Assembly (NCBI GenBank): GCA_028699365.1
Contig: JAQVUQ010000022.1
Span: forward strand, 1 to 14,247
Origin: UBA5359 sp028699365 [NCBI: bacterium]
GTDB lineage: Bacteria > UBP13 > UBA5359
Length of the DNA: 14,247 nt
Direction: 5' to 3'
Positions within the stretch are counted from its first letter, which is position 1; the number at the start of each line of letters is the position of its first letter. Below, one piece after another: positions 7,086-13,843 of the stretch. The notes under the pieces were generated by a model. The model was not told where the DNA came from and ran no database searches. It saw only the letters and a program-made list of their open reading frames with translations. The translations under genes and the position numbers were made by a program.

Positions 7086-7349
7086 ATGGAGAGAACACAG
7101 CTATATCTTACACCGGAACAGAAGAAGGCCGTGGTGGAGATAGGACGGACCAAATCCATGACCATGGCTGAAGTTGTCCGTGAAGCGGTAGAGCAGTATA
7201 TCGTCAACGAGAAGCACGATTACCAGGTTAAGGTTATCAAGGAGACCTTTGGTGCCATATCCGGTTTGGATGTGGAAGAGCGTATTGATGATTTACGGCA
7301 GGGGTGGCAGGCTAGGTTATCTTCATACGCTGAGAAGGATGACAAATGA
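7086..7349 (+). CDS. Ribbon-helix-helix antitoxin of a VapBC-type pair
   Basis: 87 residues, ATG 7086 with GAGGGTGA (7072-7079) upstream. Residues 4-9 (TQLYLT) form the DNA-contacting strand of a ribbon-helix-helix fold. The helices follow as PEQKKAVVEIGRTKS and TMAEVVREAVEQYIV (10-40), and the charged tail (41-87) would wrap around and block the toxin. The stop overlaps the next start as ATGA (7346-7349), so translation is coupled. Being an RHH protein it probably represses its own promoter at the palindrome 7051-7070. The toxin-antitoxin assignment rests on the partner; the exact antitoxin subfamily is not certain. Confidence 0.85.
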   Translation: MERTQLYLTPEQKKAVVEIGRTKSMTMAEVVREAVEQYIVNEKHDYQVKVIKETFGAISGLDVEERIDDLRQGWQARLSSYAEKDDK

Positions 7350-7735
7350 ATTACCTGCTAGATACTTGCATATTGATCGATCATCTCAGAGGCTATCTTC
7401 CTGCATGTGAATGGCTTGTAAACCGTATCGAGGATGATGCACCCGGCGGACTCCTCTATTCCGCCGTTACGGTGACCGAATTGCTGGCCGGAGCACGGGA
7501 GCGAGATGAGGTTGCTGTTTTCAAACTTTTGGGCATCCTGACATGTGTTGACGTAGATGCCGGTATCGCCGGCAAAGCCGGCCTGCTCTTGCGGAAGTGG
7601 CGTCGCAGCCATGGCCTGGAGGTGCCGGATGCCCTGCTGGCAGCGACGGCTATTGAAAAGGGATGCTGCCTTGTAACTCGTAACAGCAAGCATTTCCCTA
7701 TGGATGGCTTGAAAATAGTTACACCTTATCACTAA
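7346..7735 (+). CDS. vapC: PIN-domain ribonuclease toxin, VapC-like
   Basis: 129 residues, the usual size. PIN-domain acidic residues that hold the metal are visible: Asp6 in YLLDTCILID (3-12), Glu45 in TVTELLAG (42-49), Asp95 in VPDALLAATA (93-102), and the TRNSKHF segment (111-117) with Asn113 near the end. VapC toxins are Mg-dependent endoribonucleases that cut tRNA or rRNA and stop translation until neutralised by the antitoxin. It starts at the ATGA overlap with the antitoxin gene. No terminator is visible after it. The RNA target cannot be told from sequence. Confidence 0.92.
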   Translation: MNYLLDTCILIDHLRGYLPACEWLVNRIEDDAPGGLLYSAVTVTELLAGARERDEVAVFKLLGILTCVDVDAGIAGKAGLLLRKWRRSHGLEVPDALLAATAIEKGCCLVTRNSKHFPMDGLKIVTPYH

Positions 7736-7874
7736 TTGCTATTAGTTTCTGTAGTGTAATTTTACGGATCAGGCAGGACATCGCAGCGCGAGTGTCGAAC
7801 TTTTCAAAGTGGGTTTAAAAAGTCCCACATGAGATAATGATCAGAACAAGCAGATTGCGGGGAGAGTGTTCAAA
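7736..7874. other. Spacer between vapC and the oxidoreductase gene
   Basis: 139 bases with no gene. A short hairpin is formed by GTGGG (7809-7813) and CCCAC (7824-7828) around an A-rich loop. I find no promoter with a good -35/-10 pair; GATAAT (7833-7838) is a possible -10 with a poor -35. Confidence 0.4.
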
Positions 7875-9107
7875 ATGAAGAAGCGTTATGTGCTGATAGG
7901 AGCCAGCGGCAGGGCTACTTATATGTTTGCCAAGCCGATGGTGGAGGAACTGGGGGAGTATACGGAGATAGTAGGGGTGTATGATCCCAACCTTCTCAGG
8001 ATAGAGGCCTCTAAGAAGCTGGCCGGGGTGGATTGTCCCTCTTATACTGACTGCGATAAGATGCTGGCGGAGTTGAAACCTGATGGTGCCGTCATCACCA
8101 CCATGGATAGATATCACCACGAGTATGTTATAAAGTGCCTGGAGGCCGGGATTGACGTGGTGGTGGAGAAGCCCATGACCATAGACGAGGAGAAGTGCAA
8201 CGCCATTCTTGAAGCGGAGAAGAGGACGGGTCGTAAGGTTACGGTCACCTTCAACTATCGCTTCACTCCTTATGTGACGGCTGTCAAGCAGGCCATAAGA
8301 GACGGTCTGGTGGGAGAAGTTCTCAACGTGGATTTCGAGTATCTGCTGGATACTTCGCACGGGGCGGATTACTTCAGAAGATGGCACAGACGCAAGGAGA
8401 ACAGCGGCGGTCTGCTGGTGCACAAGTCCACCCACCACTTCGATCTGGTCAACTGGTGGATAGAGGAAGAGCCGGTGGAAGTTATGGCCTTCGGGACCAG
8501 GAGATTTTACGGTCCCACCCGGGCGGAGAGAGGCGAGAGGTGCCTTACCTGCCAGTACAAGAAATCCTGCGAGTTCTACTTCGATATCAATGCGCATGAG
8601 ATGAACAAGGCTCTTTACAGCGATTGCGAAAGCGCGGACGGCTATTACCGTGACAGATGTGTCTTCTCCGAGGAGATAGACATAGAGGACAGCATGAGCG
8701 TCAACGTAAAATACAACAAGGGCGCGTTGTTGAGCTACTCTCTGATAGCTCACAGTCCGTACGAGGGATATAAGGCCAGCATCAGCGGCACCAAGGGCAG
8801 GCTGGAAGTGGCGGAATACCATAGTGGGATAAGGCATAGCGATCCGGCCTATTACTTCGAACTGTACGACAGGCAGGGGCGTAAGGTTGATTACACCGTG
8901 CCCAAGGCTACGGGAGGCCACGGCGGCGGCGACGTCAAAATCAGACGCATGATCTTCGAAGGCGGCATACCCGATCCGCTGGGACATCAGGCTGGAACCC
9001 TGGCCGGAGCCGTCTCTATCCTGATAGGTATAGCGGCCAACAAATCCATCAAAGAGGGCAGGAACATCCGTATCAACGATCTTGTGCCCCTGGATAAATA
9101 CAGATAA
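7875..9107 (+). CDS. Gfo/Idh/MocA-family NAD(P)-dependent oxidoreductase
   Basis: 410 residues from ATG 7875. It is preferred to GTG 7866 because GGGGAG (7859-7864) is 10 bases before the ATG and nearly abuts the GTG. The N-terminal Rossmann fold carries GASGRA (9-14). The family EKP motif is at 98-100 (VVVEKPM), NYRF follows at 127-130, and KSTHHFDLVNWW (184-195) holds the Lys/His/Asp residues expected in the active site. The C-terminal part contains CLTCQYKKSC (Cys223, 226, 232) plus Cys251 and Cys262, a cysteine pattern known in one branch of this family and possibly structural or metal-binding. These enzymes oxidise or reduce sugars, inositols and their derivatives in the cytoplasm. The substrate is not deducible. 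The gene stands alone, and a strong terminator follows. Confidence 0.9.
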   Translation: MKKRYVLIGASGRATYMFAKPMVEELGEYTEIVGVYDPNLLRIEASKKLAGVDCPSYTDCDKMLAELKPDGAVITTMDRYHHEYVIKCLEAGIDVVVEKPMTIDEEKCNAILEAEKRTGRKVTVTFNYRFTPYVTAVKQAIRDGLVGEVLNVDFEYLLDTSHGADYFRRWHRRKENSGGLLVHKSTHHFDLVNWWIEEEPVEVMAFGTRRFYGPTRAERGERCLTCQYKKSCEFYFDINAHEMNKALYSDCESADGYYRDRCVFSEEIDIEDSMSVNVKYNKGALLSYSLIAHSPYEGYKASISGTKGRLEVAEYHSGIRHSDPAYYFELYDRQGRKVDYTVPKATGGHGGGDVKIRRMIFEGGIPDPLGHQAGTLAGAVSILIGIAANKSIKEGRNIRINDLVPLDKYR

Positions 9108-9145
9108 CAACCGATTACAACTCGACTGATTGCAGCGTAAATAAC

Positions 9146-9184
9146 AGAGCCCGGAGATATTCTCCGGGCTCTGCGTTTATTTTA
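9146..9184 (+). terminator. Rho-independent terminator after the oxidoreductase gene
   Basis: AGAGCCCGGAGA (9146-9157) and TCTCCGGGCTCT (9161-9172) form a perfect 12-bp, GC-rich stem with a 3-base loop, followed by GCGTTTATTTTA. It separates the oxidoreductase from the nitrogen locus. Confidence 0.9.
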
Positions 9185-9190
9185 CCTGCC

Positions 9191-9234
9191 GTTAACAATT
9201 ACTAAACCGGGACGAAAAGCCTGCATACTATGAT
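9191..9234 (+). promoter_or_regulatory. Candidate activator-dependent promoter and 11-bp repeat operator of amt-glnB
   Basis: Three A-rich half-sites at exact 11-bp steps: GTTAAC (9191), CTAAAC (9202) and CGAAAA (9213). A TATGAT -10 box starts at 9229, 16 bases after the start of the last half-site. The -35 position (about 9206-9211, ACCGGG) has no match to TTGACA, as expected for a promoter that needs an activator. Transcription would start near 9241, just before the ribosome site GGAGG (9249-9253). The same geometry occurs before the response regulator gene at 11505-11548. Confidence 0.45.
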
Positions 9235-9260
9235 ATCTTCAGCAATCCGGAGGGAGGAAT

Positions 9261-10484
9261 ATGAAAATGATCAATCAGGGGGATACAGCCTGGGTTCTGA
9301 TATCCAGCGCCATGGTCATGCTGATGACCCCGGCATTGGGTTTCTTCTACGGGGGCATGGTACGTCGCAAAAACGTTCTGTCCACTATCATGATGTGCTG
9401 TTCCGTCGTAGCCCTTATCAGCATTCAATGGGTGCTTTTCGGCTACAGTCTGGCCTTTGGACCGGATAAGTGGCATCTTATCGGCAGCCTGCAATGGGCC
9501 GGTTTCAACGGGGTGGGACAGACGCCCAACGCCGACTATGCCGCTACCATACCGCATCAGGTATTTGCCTCTTTTCAGGCTATGTTTGCCGTCATAACGC
9601 CGGCTCTGATCGTGGCGGCTTTTGTGGAGAGAATAAAGTTCACCGGTTTCATGGTCCTTGTTCTGCTCTGGGCCACGGTGATCTACGATCCGGTGGCGCA
9701 CTGGGTCTGGGGCGTGGGCGGCTGGCTGCGCCAAATGGGTGCATTGGATTTTGCCGGCGGCACCGTAGTCCACATCACCGCCGGTATGTCGGCCCTGGCC
9801 CTGGCCATCTATATGGGACAGCGTAAGGGCTACGGGCGCCAGTCGTTCGAGCCGAACAACATTCCTTACGTGGTGTTGGGAGCCTTTCTGCTCTGGTTTG
9901 GATGGTTCGGTTTCAACGCCGGCAGTGCGCTGGGAGCCAACGGCCTGGCCGGCAACGCCTTTATCGTGACTAATACGGCAGCGGCGGCGGCCGGTCTGGT
10001 CTGGATGATCCTCAGTTCCATCTCGGGCAAGCCTTCCGTGATGGGCTTTGCCACCGGTGCCGTGGTGGGACTGGTGGCCATAACCCCGGCTTGCGGCTAT
10101 GTCGGCGTGATCCCGGCCATTATCATCGGGGCCGTGGCGGCGTCGATATCGTATGCCGGTATCCTGATCAGAAACCGTTCGGCCATAGATGAATCGCTGG
10201 ATGCCTTTGCCTGCCACGGACTGGGAGGCATAACGGGGGCGCTGTTGACCGGTGTCTTTGCCAGCAAGCTGGTCAACCCGGCCGGAGCGGACGGCCTGCT
10301 GCACGGCAATCCTCATCAACTCTTGGTGCAGGCTGTGGCGGTGCTGGTAGTGGCGGTCTACTCCTTCGGCCTGACGTTTCTCCTGGCTGCAGCCACGGAC
10401 AGGGTGTTCGGCCTCCGGGTGGAGGAGCACGAGGAAGAGGTCGGTCTTGATCTCTCGCAGCACGCAGAGAAGGCATTTGCATAG
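9261..10484 (+). CDS. amt: Ammonium transporter (Amt/MEP/Rh family)
   Basis: 407 residues, ATG 9261 with GGAGG at 9249-9253; ATG 9267 is a possible alternative start. It is an integral membrane trimer that conducts ammonium/ammonia into the cell. About eleven hydrophobic segments are visible. Key positions match the family: FASFQAMFAVITPALI (102-117, pore-gate aromatic region), YDPVAHWVWG (142-151, with Asp143), and the twin pore histidines His171 (GGTVVHITAGMSALA) and His319 (DAFACHGLGGITG). The cytoplasmic C-terminal tail (381-407) is the usual docking part for P-II proteins but ends in an acidic run (EEHEEEVG). No cleavable signal peptide is evident, so unlike E. coli AmtB it starts close to the first helix. 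glnB follows after 13 bases in the same operon. Confidence 0.97.
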   Translation: MKMINQGDTAWVLISSAMVMLMTPALGFFYGGMVRRKNVLSTIMMCCSVVALISIQWVLFGYSLAFGPDKWHLIGSLQWAGFNGVGQTPNADYAATIPHQVFASFQAMFAVITPALIVAAFVERIKFTGFMVLVLLWATVIYDPVAHWVWGVGGWLRQMGALDFAGGTVVHITAGMSALALAIYMGQRKGYGRQSFEPNNIPYVVLGAFLLWFGWFGFNAGSALGANGLAGNAFIVTNTAAAAAGLVWMILSSISGKPSVMGFATGAVVGLVAITPACGYVGVIPAIIIGAVAASISYAGILIRNRSAIDESLDAFACHGLGGITGALLTGVFASKLVNPAGADGLLHGNPHQLLVQAVAVLVVAVYSFGLTFLLAAATDRVFGLRVEEHEEEVGLDLSQHAEKAFA

Positions 10485-10497
10485 GATGGTGTTATAG

Positions 10498-10836
10498 GTG
10501 AAGAAGATAGAAGCGATTTTCAAGTGTGAGAAGCTGAACGATGTCAAGGATGCGCTGGAGGTTATCGGCCATATAGGGATGACCGTATCCGAGGTGCAGG
10601 GACGCGGTGTTCAAAGAGGAATAGCGCTCAAAGGCAGGGTAGGAGAATACCGGGTGGATTTCCTGCCCAAGATGAAGCTGGAGATGGTGATCAGGGACGA
10701 AGATTGCGATGAGGCGGTCGATATCATCTGCGAGGCGGCCCGCAACGGCGGCATAGGTGACGGCAAGATCTTCATCTCTGAGGTGGCAGAGGCGGTGCGC
10801 ATCAGGACGGGGGAGAAAGGCCCGGACGCTCTTTAG
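10498..10836 (+). CDS. glnB: Nitrogen regulatory protein P-II (GlnB/GlnK)
   Basis: 112 residues, the standard length; GTG start at 10498 with AGGATGG (10484-10489) upstream. P-II trimers bind ATP/ADP and 2-oxoglutarate and control Amt and other nitrogen proteins. The residues line up with E. coli numbering: Thr29 (GMTVSEVQG), Gln39 in the T-loop base, Tyr51 (VGEYRVDFLPK), the B-loop NGGIGDGKIFI with Lys90, and Arg101/Arg103 in the C-loop RIRTGE. Tyr51, the uridylylation site of enteric P-II, is kept, but no modifying GlnD is in the window. Because it follows amt after 13 bases it most probably acts as GlnK, plugging the transporter when nitrogen is plentiful. It is convergent with marC, with stops only 7 bases apart and no clear terminator. 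Confidence 0.97.
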   Translation: MKKIEAIFKCEKLNDVKDALEVIGHIGMTVSEVQGRGVQRGIALKGRVGEYRVDFLPKMKLEMVIRDEDCDEAVDIICEAARNGGIGDGKIFISEVAEAVRIRTGEKGPDAL

Positions 10837-10843
10837 GCAGGCT

Positions 10844-11437
10844 CTATCCCAACAATCCCTTTATTCCTGTCAGCATTAGCTGTGCCGCTATGGATGCCAG
10901 TATCAGCCCTGTCAGTTTGCTGAGAATGGAGAGCCCGGTCTGGCCCAGCCAGCGTTCGATACGTCCGGCTGCATAGAGCAGCAGGCCTACGGTCAGGATG
11001 GCACAGAGAAGGGCGCCGCCGGCCGTCAGCTTTTCGGCCAGAGTGTTCAGTTCTGCTCCCATGACCAGCAGGACGCCGGTGGTGGCCGGGCCCACGGTTA
11101 CCGGGAGTGCCAGAGGAACGACGGCAATATCACCCTTGTTGTCTCGTTCCTCTTTGCCGCCGGTCCCACCCTGAACGAGGGCGGCTGCGGATAAAAAGAG
11201 AAGTGCTCCGGCTCCCACTTTGAAGGCATCCAGGGTTATACCGAAGACCTGGAAGATATATTTACCTAAAATATAGAGGGTAAAGCTGATCACTATAACG
11301 GCCAGCGTTACCCTGAAAGCCAGTCGTCTTCTCTTGCTCTCGGTAAAATCACCGGTCAGGGCCAGGAACATGGAAATGACGAAGAAGGGCGTCAGGACAA
11401 AGAAGAGCTTCAAATATTGGCTGATAAAGAGTTGCAT
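10844..11437 (-). CDS. MarC-family integral membrane protein
   Basis: 197 residues, ATG at 11437-11435 with AAGGAG 5 bases or so upstream. The protein has about six hydrophobic segments (roughly 8-28, 41-62, 70-90, 105-127, 135-157, 173-195). The stretch PLALPVTVGPATTGVLLVMG (107-126) is the conserved family core, and PFFVISMFLALTG (17-29) is the first conserved helix. MarC proteins (UPF0056) were once linked to multiple antibiotic resistance, but that role was not upheld and their transport function is unknown. The gene lies on the opposite strand between glnB and the regulator, so it interrupts the nitrogen locus; a functional link is not evident. Confidence 0.9.
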   Translation of the reverse strand: MQLFISQYLKLFFVLTPFFVISMFLALTGDFTESKRRRLAFRVTLAVIVISFTLYILGKYIFQVFGITLDAFKVGAGALLFLSAAALVQGGTGGKEERDNKGDIAVVPLALPVTVGPATTGVLLVMGAELNTLAEKLTAGGALLCAILTVGLLLYAAGRIERWLGQTGLSILSKLTGLILASIAAQLMLTGIKGLLG

Positions 11438-11465
11438 ATTATCTCCTTGAGTTTGTTACGGCTCT

Positions 11466-11495
11466 ATTCTAACAGTTTAAGAATATAAGAGGCAA
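11466..11495 (-). promoter_or_regulatory. Possible promoter of marC
   Basis: Minus strand: TTGCCT (11495-11490), 18-base spacer, TAGAAT (11471-11466). The spacer is slightly long and the site is modest. The -35 box is one arm of a small dyad, GGCAA-GGTAT-TTGCC (11491-11505), next to the repeat operator of the divergent regulator gene. Confidence 0.3.
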
Positions 11496-11504
11496 GGTAT
11501 TTGC

Positions 11505-11548
11505 CTGTAATGGGTAGAAACACACCCGAAACAATATTCTGATATAAT
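11505..11548 (+). promoter_or_regulatory. Candidate activator-dependent promoter and 11-bp repeat operator of the response regulator
   Basis: AGAAAC (11516) and CGAAAC (11527) stand exactly 11 bp apart, with a weaker partner CTGTAA at 11505. A perfect TATAAT starts at 11543, 16 bases after the start of the last half-site, identical to the amt layout. There is no -35 hexamer (ACACAC at the expected place). A 5-6 bp repeat every helical turn directly upstream of -10 is the classic binding pattern of OmpR/PhoB-type winged-helix activators, so autoregulation is likely. Confidence 0.45.
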
Positions 11549-11560
11549 TTGTTAGCGGTA

Positions 11561-11661
11561 TAGGCTGAAGCAGTTTAGCTGTTTAGGAGTTTTCTATTGT
11601 GTAAGATAAGAAGTATAATACTGGAGTATAGACTGCTAAACGGCTAAAAGCCTATAGCCTG
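11561..11661 (+). repeat. Imperfect inverted repeat in the leader of the response regulator gene
   Basis: Arm 11561-11586 pairs with arm 11636-11661 at 19 of 26 positions; the shared words are CTAAAC, GCTAAA and AGCCT. The loop of 49 bases contains a second TATAAT (11614-11619) with a poor -35 (TTTCTA, 17-base spacer). If transcription starts near 11555 the repeat would fold in the ~129-base mRNA leader. Confidence 0.5.
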
Positions 11662-11683
11662 AAAAGCTGAAGAAGAGGGCGCC

Positions 11684-12328
11684 ATGCACGGCTATCTACT
11701 GAGCCGGGACCCAAAACTTGACGAGGCTCTGACCTCTCTGGCGCCGGTACGCCTTGAGGACGATCACCGTTTGCTCGATGAACTGATGGGCAAAGGGGCG
11801 GACTACGTTCTTCTGGATATGCGTGAAGGAATGGCCTGGGAATTACTGGGAATTCTTCCCGATTATCCGGAACTCGGGCATATACCGGTGCTGTTGCTGG
11901 TGGAGCGGGAGCGCCTGGGCCGCCTGTGGCTGGGGCCGGCGGACGATTTTGTGATCATGCCGCTTGATCAGGAAGAGGTCATCGCTCGTCTGCGCCTGCT
12001 TAAGAAGAGCGAGGCGGGGGAGGGCGTCACAGTTATCGGAGATCTGGTGATCGACGCCGAGGCCTATCAGGCTAGACTGCTGGGTCGACTGCTGGAGATG
12101 ACTTACAAGGAGTTCGAACTGCTTCGCTATCTGGCGGAGCGGCGTGGTCGTGTAGTCAGCCGGGAGCAGCTTCTCAGCGATGTCTGGGGCTACGAGAACT
12201 ACATCGGTACCAGAACGATAGATATACATATACGGCGTTTACGCGTCAAGCTGGGTGTGGAGTACGGTTCGCTGATAGAGACTGTTAGACAGGTAGGCTA
12301 CCGTTTCAGCTTAACGATGCCGGAGTAA
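11684..12328 (+). CDS. Orphan OmpR/PhoB-type winged-helix regulator with degenerate receiver (GlnR-like)
   Basis: 214 residues, ATG 11684 with AGAGGG (11674-11679) upstream. Residues 1-108 have the receiver fold but lack its chemistry. The acidic pair after strand 1 is Ser-Arg-Asp (7-9), the Thr/Ser after strand 4 is Val73, and the Lys after strand 5 is Met92 (ADDFVIMPLD). Only Asp45 at the end of strand 3 (YVLLDMREG) is kept. Residues 118-210 are a complete winged helix: LLEMTYKEFELLRYLAERRG (136-155), SREQLLSDVWG (159-169), RTIDIHIRRLRVKL (177-190), ETVRQVGYRF (199-208). No histidine kinase is nearby. The pattern of one remaining Asp resembles actinobacterial GlnR, which controls amt, glnK and glnA without phosphorylation. 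Its place between amt-glnB and glnA supports the same job here. Family call is sure; the GlnR-like role is inference. Confidence 0.88.
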   Translation: MHGYLLSRDPKLDEALTSLAPVRLEDDHRLLDELMGKGADYVLLDMREGMAWELLGILPDYPELGHIPVLLLVERERLGRLWLGPADDFVIMPLDQEEVIARLRLLKKSEAGEGVTVIGDLVIDAEAYQARLLGRLLEMTYKEFELLRYLAERRGRVVSREQLLSDVWGYENYIGTRTIDIHIRRLRVKLGVEYGSLIETVRQVGYRFSLTMPE

Positions 12329-12425
12329 CCCTGGATAACGAATAACGGGAGCAAGCCGGTAACTTTTGGACAGTGAACTTTGAACCCGGAACCGCGCCTG
12401 CAGGGCGCACAATGGAGGTATAACC
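12329..12425. other. Spacer between the regulator gene and glnA
   Basis: 97 bases. It has repeated AAC-ending words (GATAAC, AATAAC, GGTAAC, GTGAAC, TTGAAC) but not at 11-bp steps, and a small stem GCGCC (12394-12398)/GGCGC (12404-12408) shortly before the ribosome site GGAGG (12414-12418). I see no convincing promoter, so glnA may be read from the regulator's promoter. Confidence 0.4.
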
Positions 12426-13757
12426 ATGAAAACCGACAGGGAGTATGTGCTCAAGACGGCACGGGAACATAACGTGAAATTTATCAGGCTGTGGTTCACC
12501 GATATTCTCGGTTTTCTGAAGAGCTTTGCCATAACCGTGGAGGAGCTGGAACGAGCCCTGGAGAGGGGCATGGCCTTCGACGGTTCCTCCATTGACGGCT
12601 TTGCCCGGGTCGACGAGAGCGATATGCTGGCTATGCCGGATCCGTCGACCTTCTGCATACTTCCCTGGCGCCCGCGCGATGAGGCCGCTGTCGGCCGCAT
12701 GTTCTGCGATATCCTGACACCGGACGGGGTGCCGTTTGAAGGTGATCCCCGTCTGGCTCTCAAGAGAAATCTGGCTCGGGCCGCCGGGATGGGCTATACC
12801 TTTTATGTCGGTCCGGAACTGGAATACTTCTATTTCAGCTCGGATACCGGTCAGCCTGAGGCTCTGGACAAAGGAGGCTACTTCGATCTGACGCCGCACG
12901 ATGCGGCTACCGACCTGCGCCGTGATACGGTCCTGGCCCTGGAGGAGATGGGCATCGGAGTGGAGTTCTCTCATCATGAAGTGGCCCCCAGCCAGCACGA
13001 GATAGATCTGCGTTACGCCGATGCCCTGACCATGGCCGACAACTCCATGACTTATCGCCTGGCAGTGAAGGAGATAGCCGTCAAACACGGCGTTTATGCC
13101 TCCTTTATGCCCAAGCCCTTGCCCGGAGTCAACGGCAGCGGCATGCACGTGCATATATCGCTCTTCAAGGGCGACGACAACGCCTTCCAGCAGGAAGGCA
13201 CGCCGTACGGCCTGTCGCCGCTGGCTATGTCCTTCATGGGCGGCCTGCTGCACCATGCTCCGGAGATCACCCTGGTCACCAATCAGTGGGTGAACTCCTA
13301 TAAGCGCCTGACGCCGGGATACGAGGCTCCCGTCTATCTCTCCTGGGCTTTCAGAAACCGCTCCGACCTGATAAGGGTGCCGTCCGTTCAGCCGGGATAC
13401 GAAGAGGCCACCCGGCTGGAATACCGGGCGCCGGATCCGGCCTGCAATCCCTACCTGACCTTTGCCGTGCTGCTGGCTGCAGGGCTGGAGGGAGTGGAGA
13501 AGGGCTACGATCCCGGCCCGCCGGTGGAGGAGAACGTGTTCGAGATGCCGGAAAGCGAGCGGCGCAGGCGGGGAATCGGCTCCCTGCCCGGTAACCTCTA
13601 CGAGGCTATCCGTCTGGCGGAGGAGAGTGAACTGCTGCGCCGGGCGCTGGGAGATCATATCTTCGATAAGCTTATCGAGAACAAAAAACGGGAATGGCAG
13701 GAATTCTCCGACTGGGTAACGGATTTCGAGATCAAACGAAGTTTACCGGTGCTTTAG
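12426..13757 (+). CDS. glnA: Glutamine synthetase, type I alpha
   Basis: 443 residues, ATG 12426 with GGAGG 7 bases upstream; full length for the short GSI-alpha form. It condenses glutamate and ammonia to glutamine with ATP, as a cytoplasmic dodecamer. Signatures: FTDILGFLKSFAI (24-36), MAFDGSSIDGFARVDESDM (49-67), Arg61 at the position of the B. subtilis feedback-inhibition Arg62, the HHEVAPSQHEIDLRYADA metal/glutamate segment, FMPKPLPGVNGSGMHVHISLF (ATP-binding loop), NSYKRLTPGYEAPVYLSW with the flap Glu, and APDPACNPYL. The ~25-residue insert of the beta form is absent. The C-terminus has LPGNLYEAI, which only loosely resembles the adenylylation site of the beta form, so covalent control is unlikely. 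It is probably co-transcribed with the upstream regulator. It lies 86 bases before a BrnT/BrnA pair. Confidence 0.97.
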   Translation: MKTDREYVLKTAREHNVKFIRLWFTDILGFLKSFAITVEELERALERGMAFDGSSIDGFARVDESDMLAMPDPSTFCILPWRPRDEAAVGRMFCDILTPDGVPFEGDPRLALKRNLARAAGMGYTFYVGPELEYFYFSSDTGQPEALDKGGYFDLTPHDAATDLRRDTVLALEEMGIGVEFSHHEVAPSQHEIDLRYADALTMADNSMTYRLAVKEIAVKHGVYASFMPKPLPGVNGSGMHVHISLFKGDDNAFQQEGTPYGLSPLAMSFMGGLLHHAPEITLVTNQWVNSYKRLTPGYEAPVYLSWAFRNRSDLIRVPSVQPGYEEATRLEYRAPDPACNPYLTFAVLLAAGLEGVEKGYDPGPPVEENVFEMPESERRRRGIGSLPGNLYEAIRLAEESELLRRALGDHIFDKLIENKKREWQEFSDWVTDFEIKRSLPVL

Positions 13758-13790
13758 GGGTCTGCTATATGATATAATAATTGTGTGATG

Positions 13791-13820
13791 TTGGCATATG
13801 ATGATCTATTCGGATATTAT
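13791..13820 (+). promoter_or_regulatory. Possible promoter of the brnTA operon
   Basis: TTGGCA (13791-13796), 18-base spacer, TATTAT (13815-13820), with transcription start near 13827, shortly before GAGGT (13833-13837). A perfect TATAAT at 13773-13778 lies upstream but lacks a good -35. No clear terminator for glnA is seen in this spacer. Confidence 0.4.
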
Positions 13821-13843
13821 GAGAACCGAGCAGAGGTAATACT

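Noticed and set aside
7809-7828. Short hairpin after vapC as a terminator
   Set aside because: The stem is only 5 bp and no T-tract follows.
7815-9110. A 431-codon open frame on the minus strand
   Set aside because: It lies entirely opposite the oxidoreductase gene, which has clear family motifs; the antisense translation has none.
9228-10547. A 439-codon open frame on the minus strand
   Set aside because: It is antisense to amt, and its Gly/His/Arg-rich translation resembles no protein family.
12306-13658. A 450-codon open frame on the minus strand
   Set aside because: It is a shadow of glnA, produced by GC-rich codon bias.
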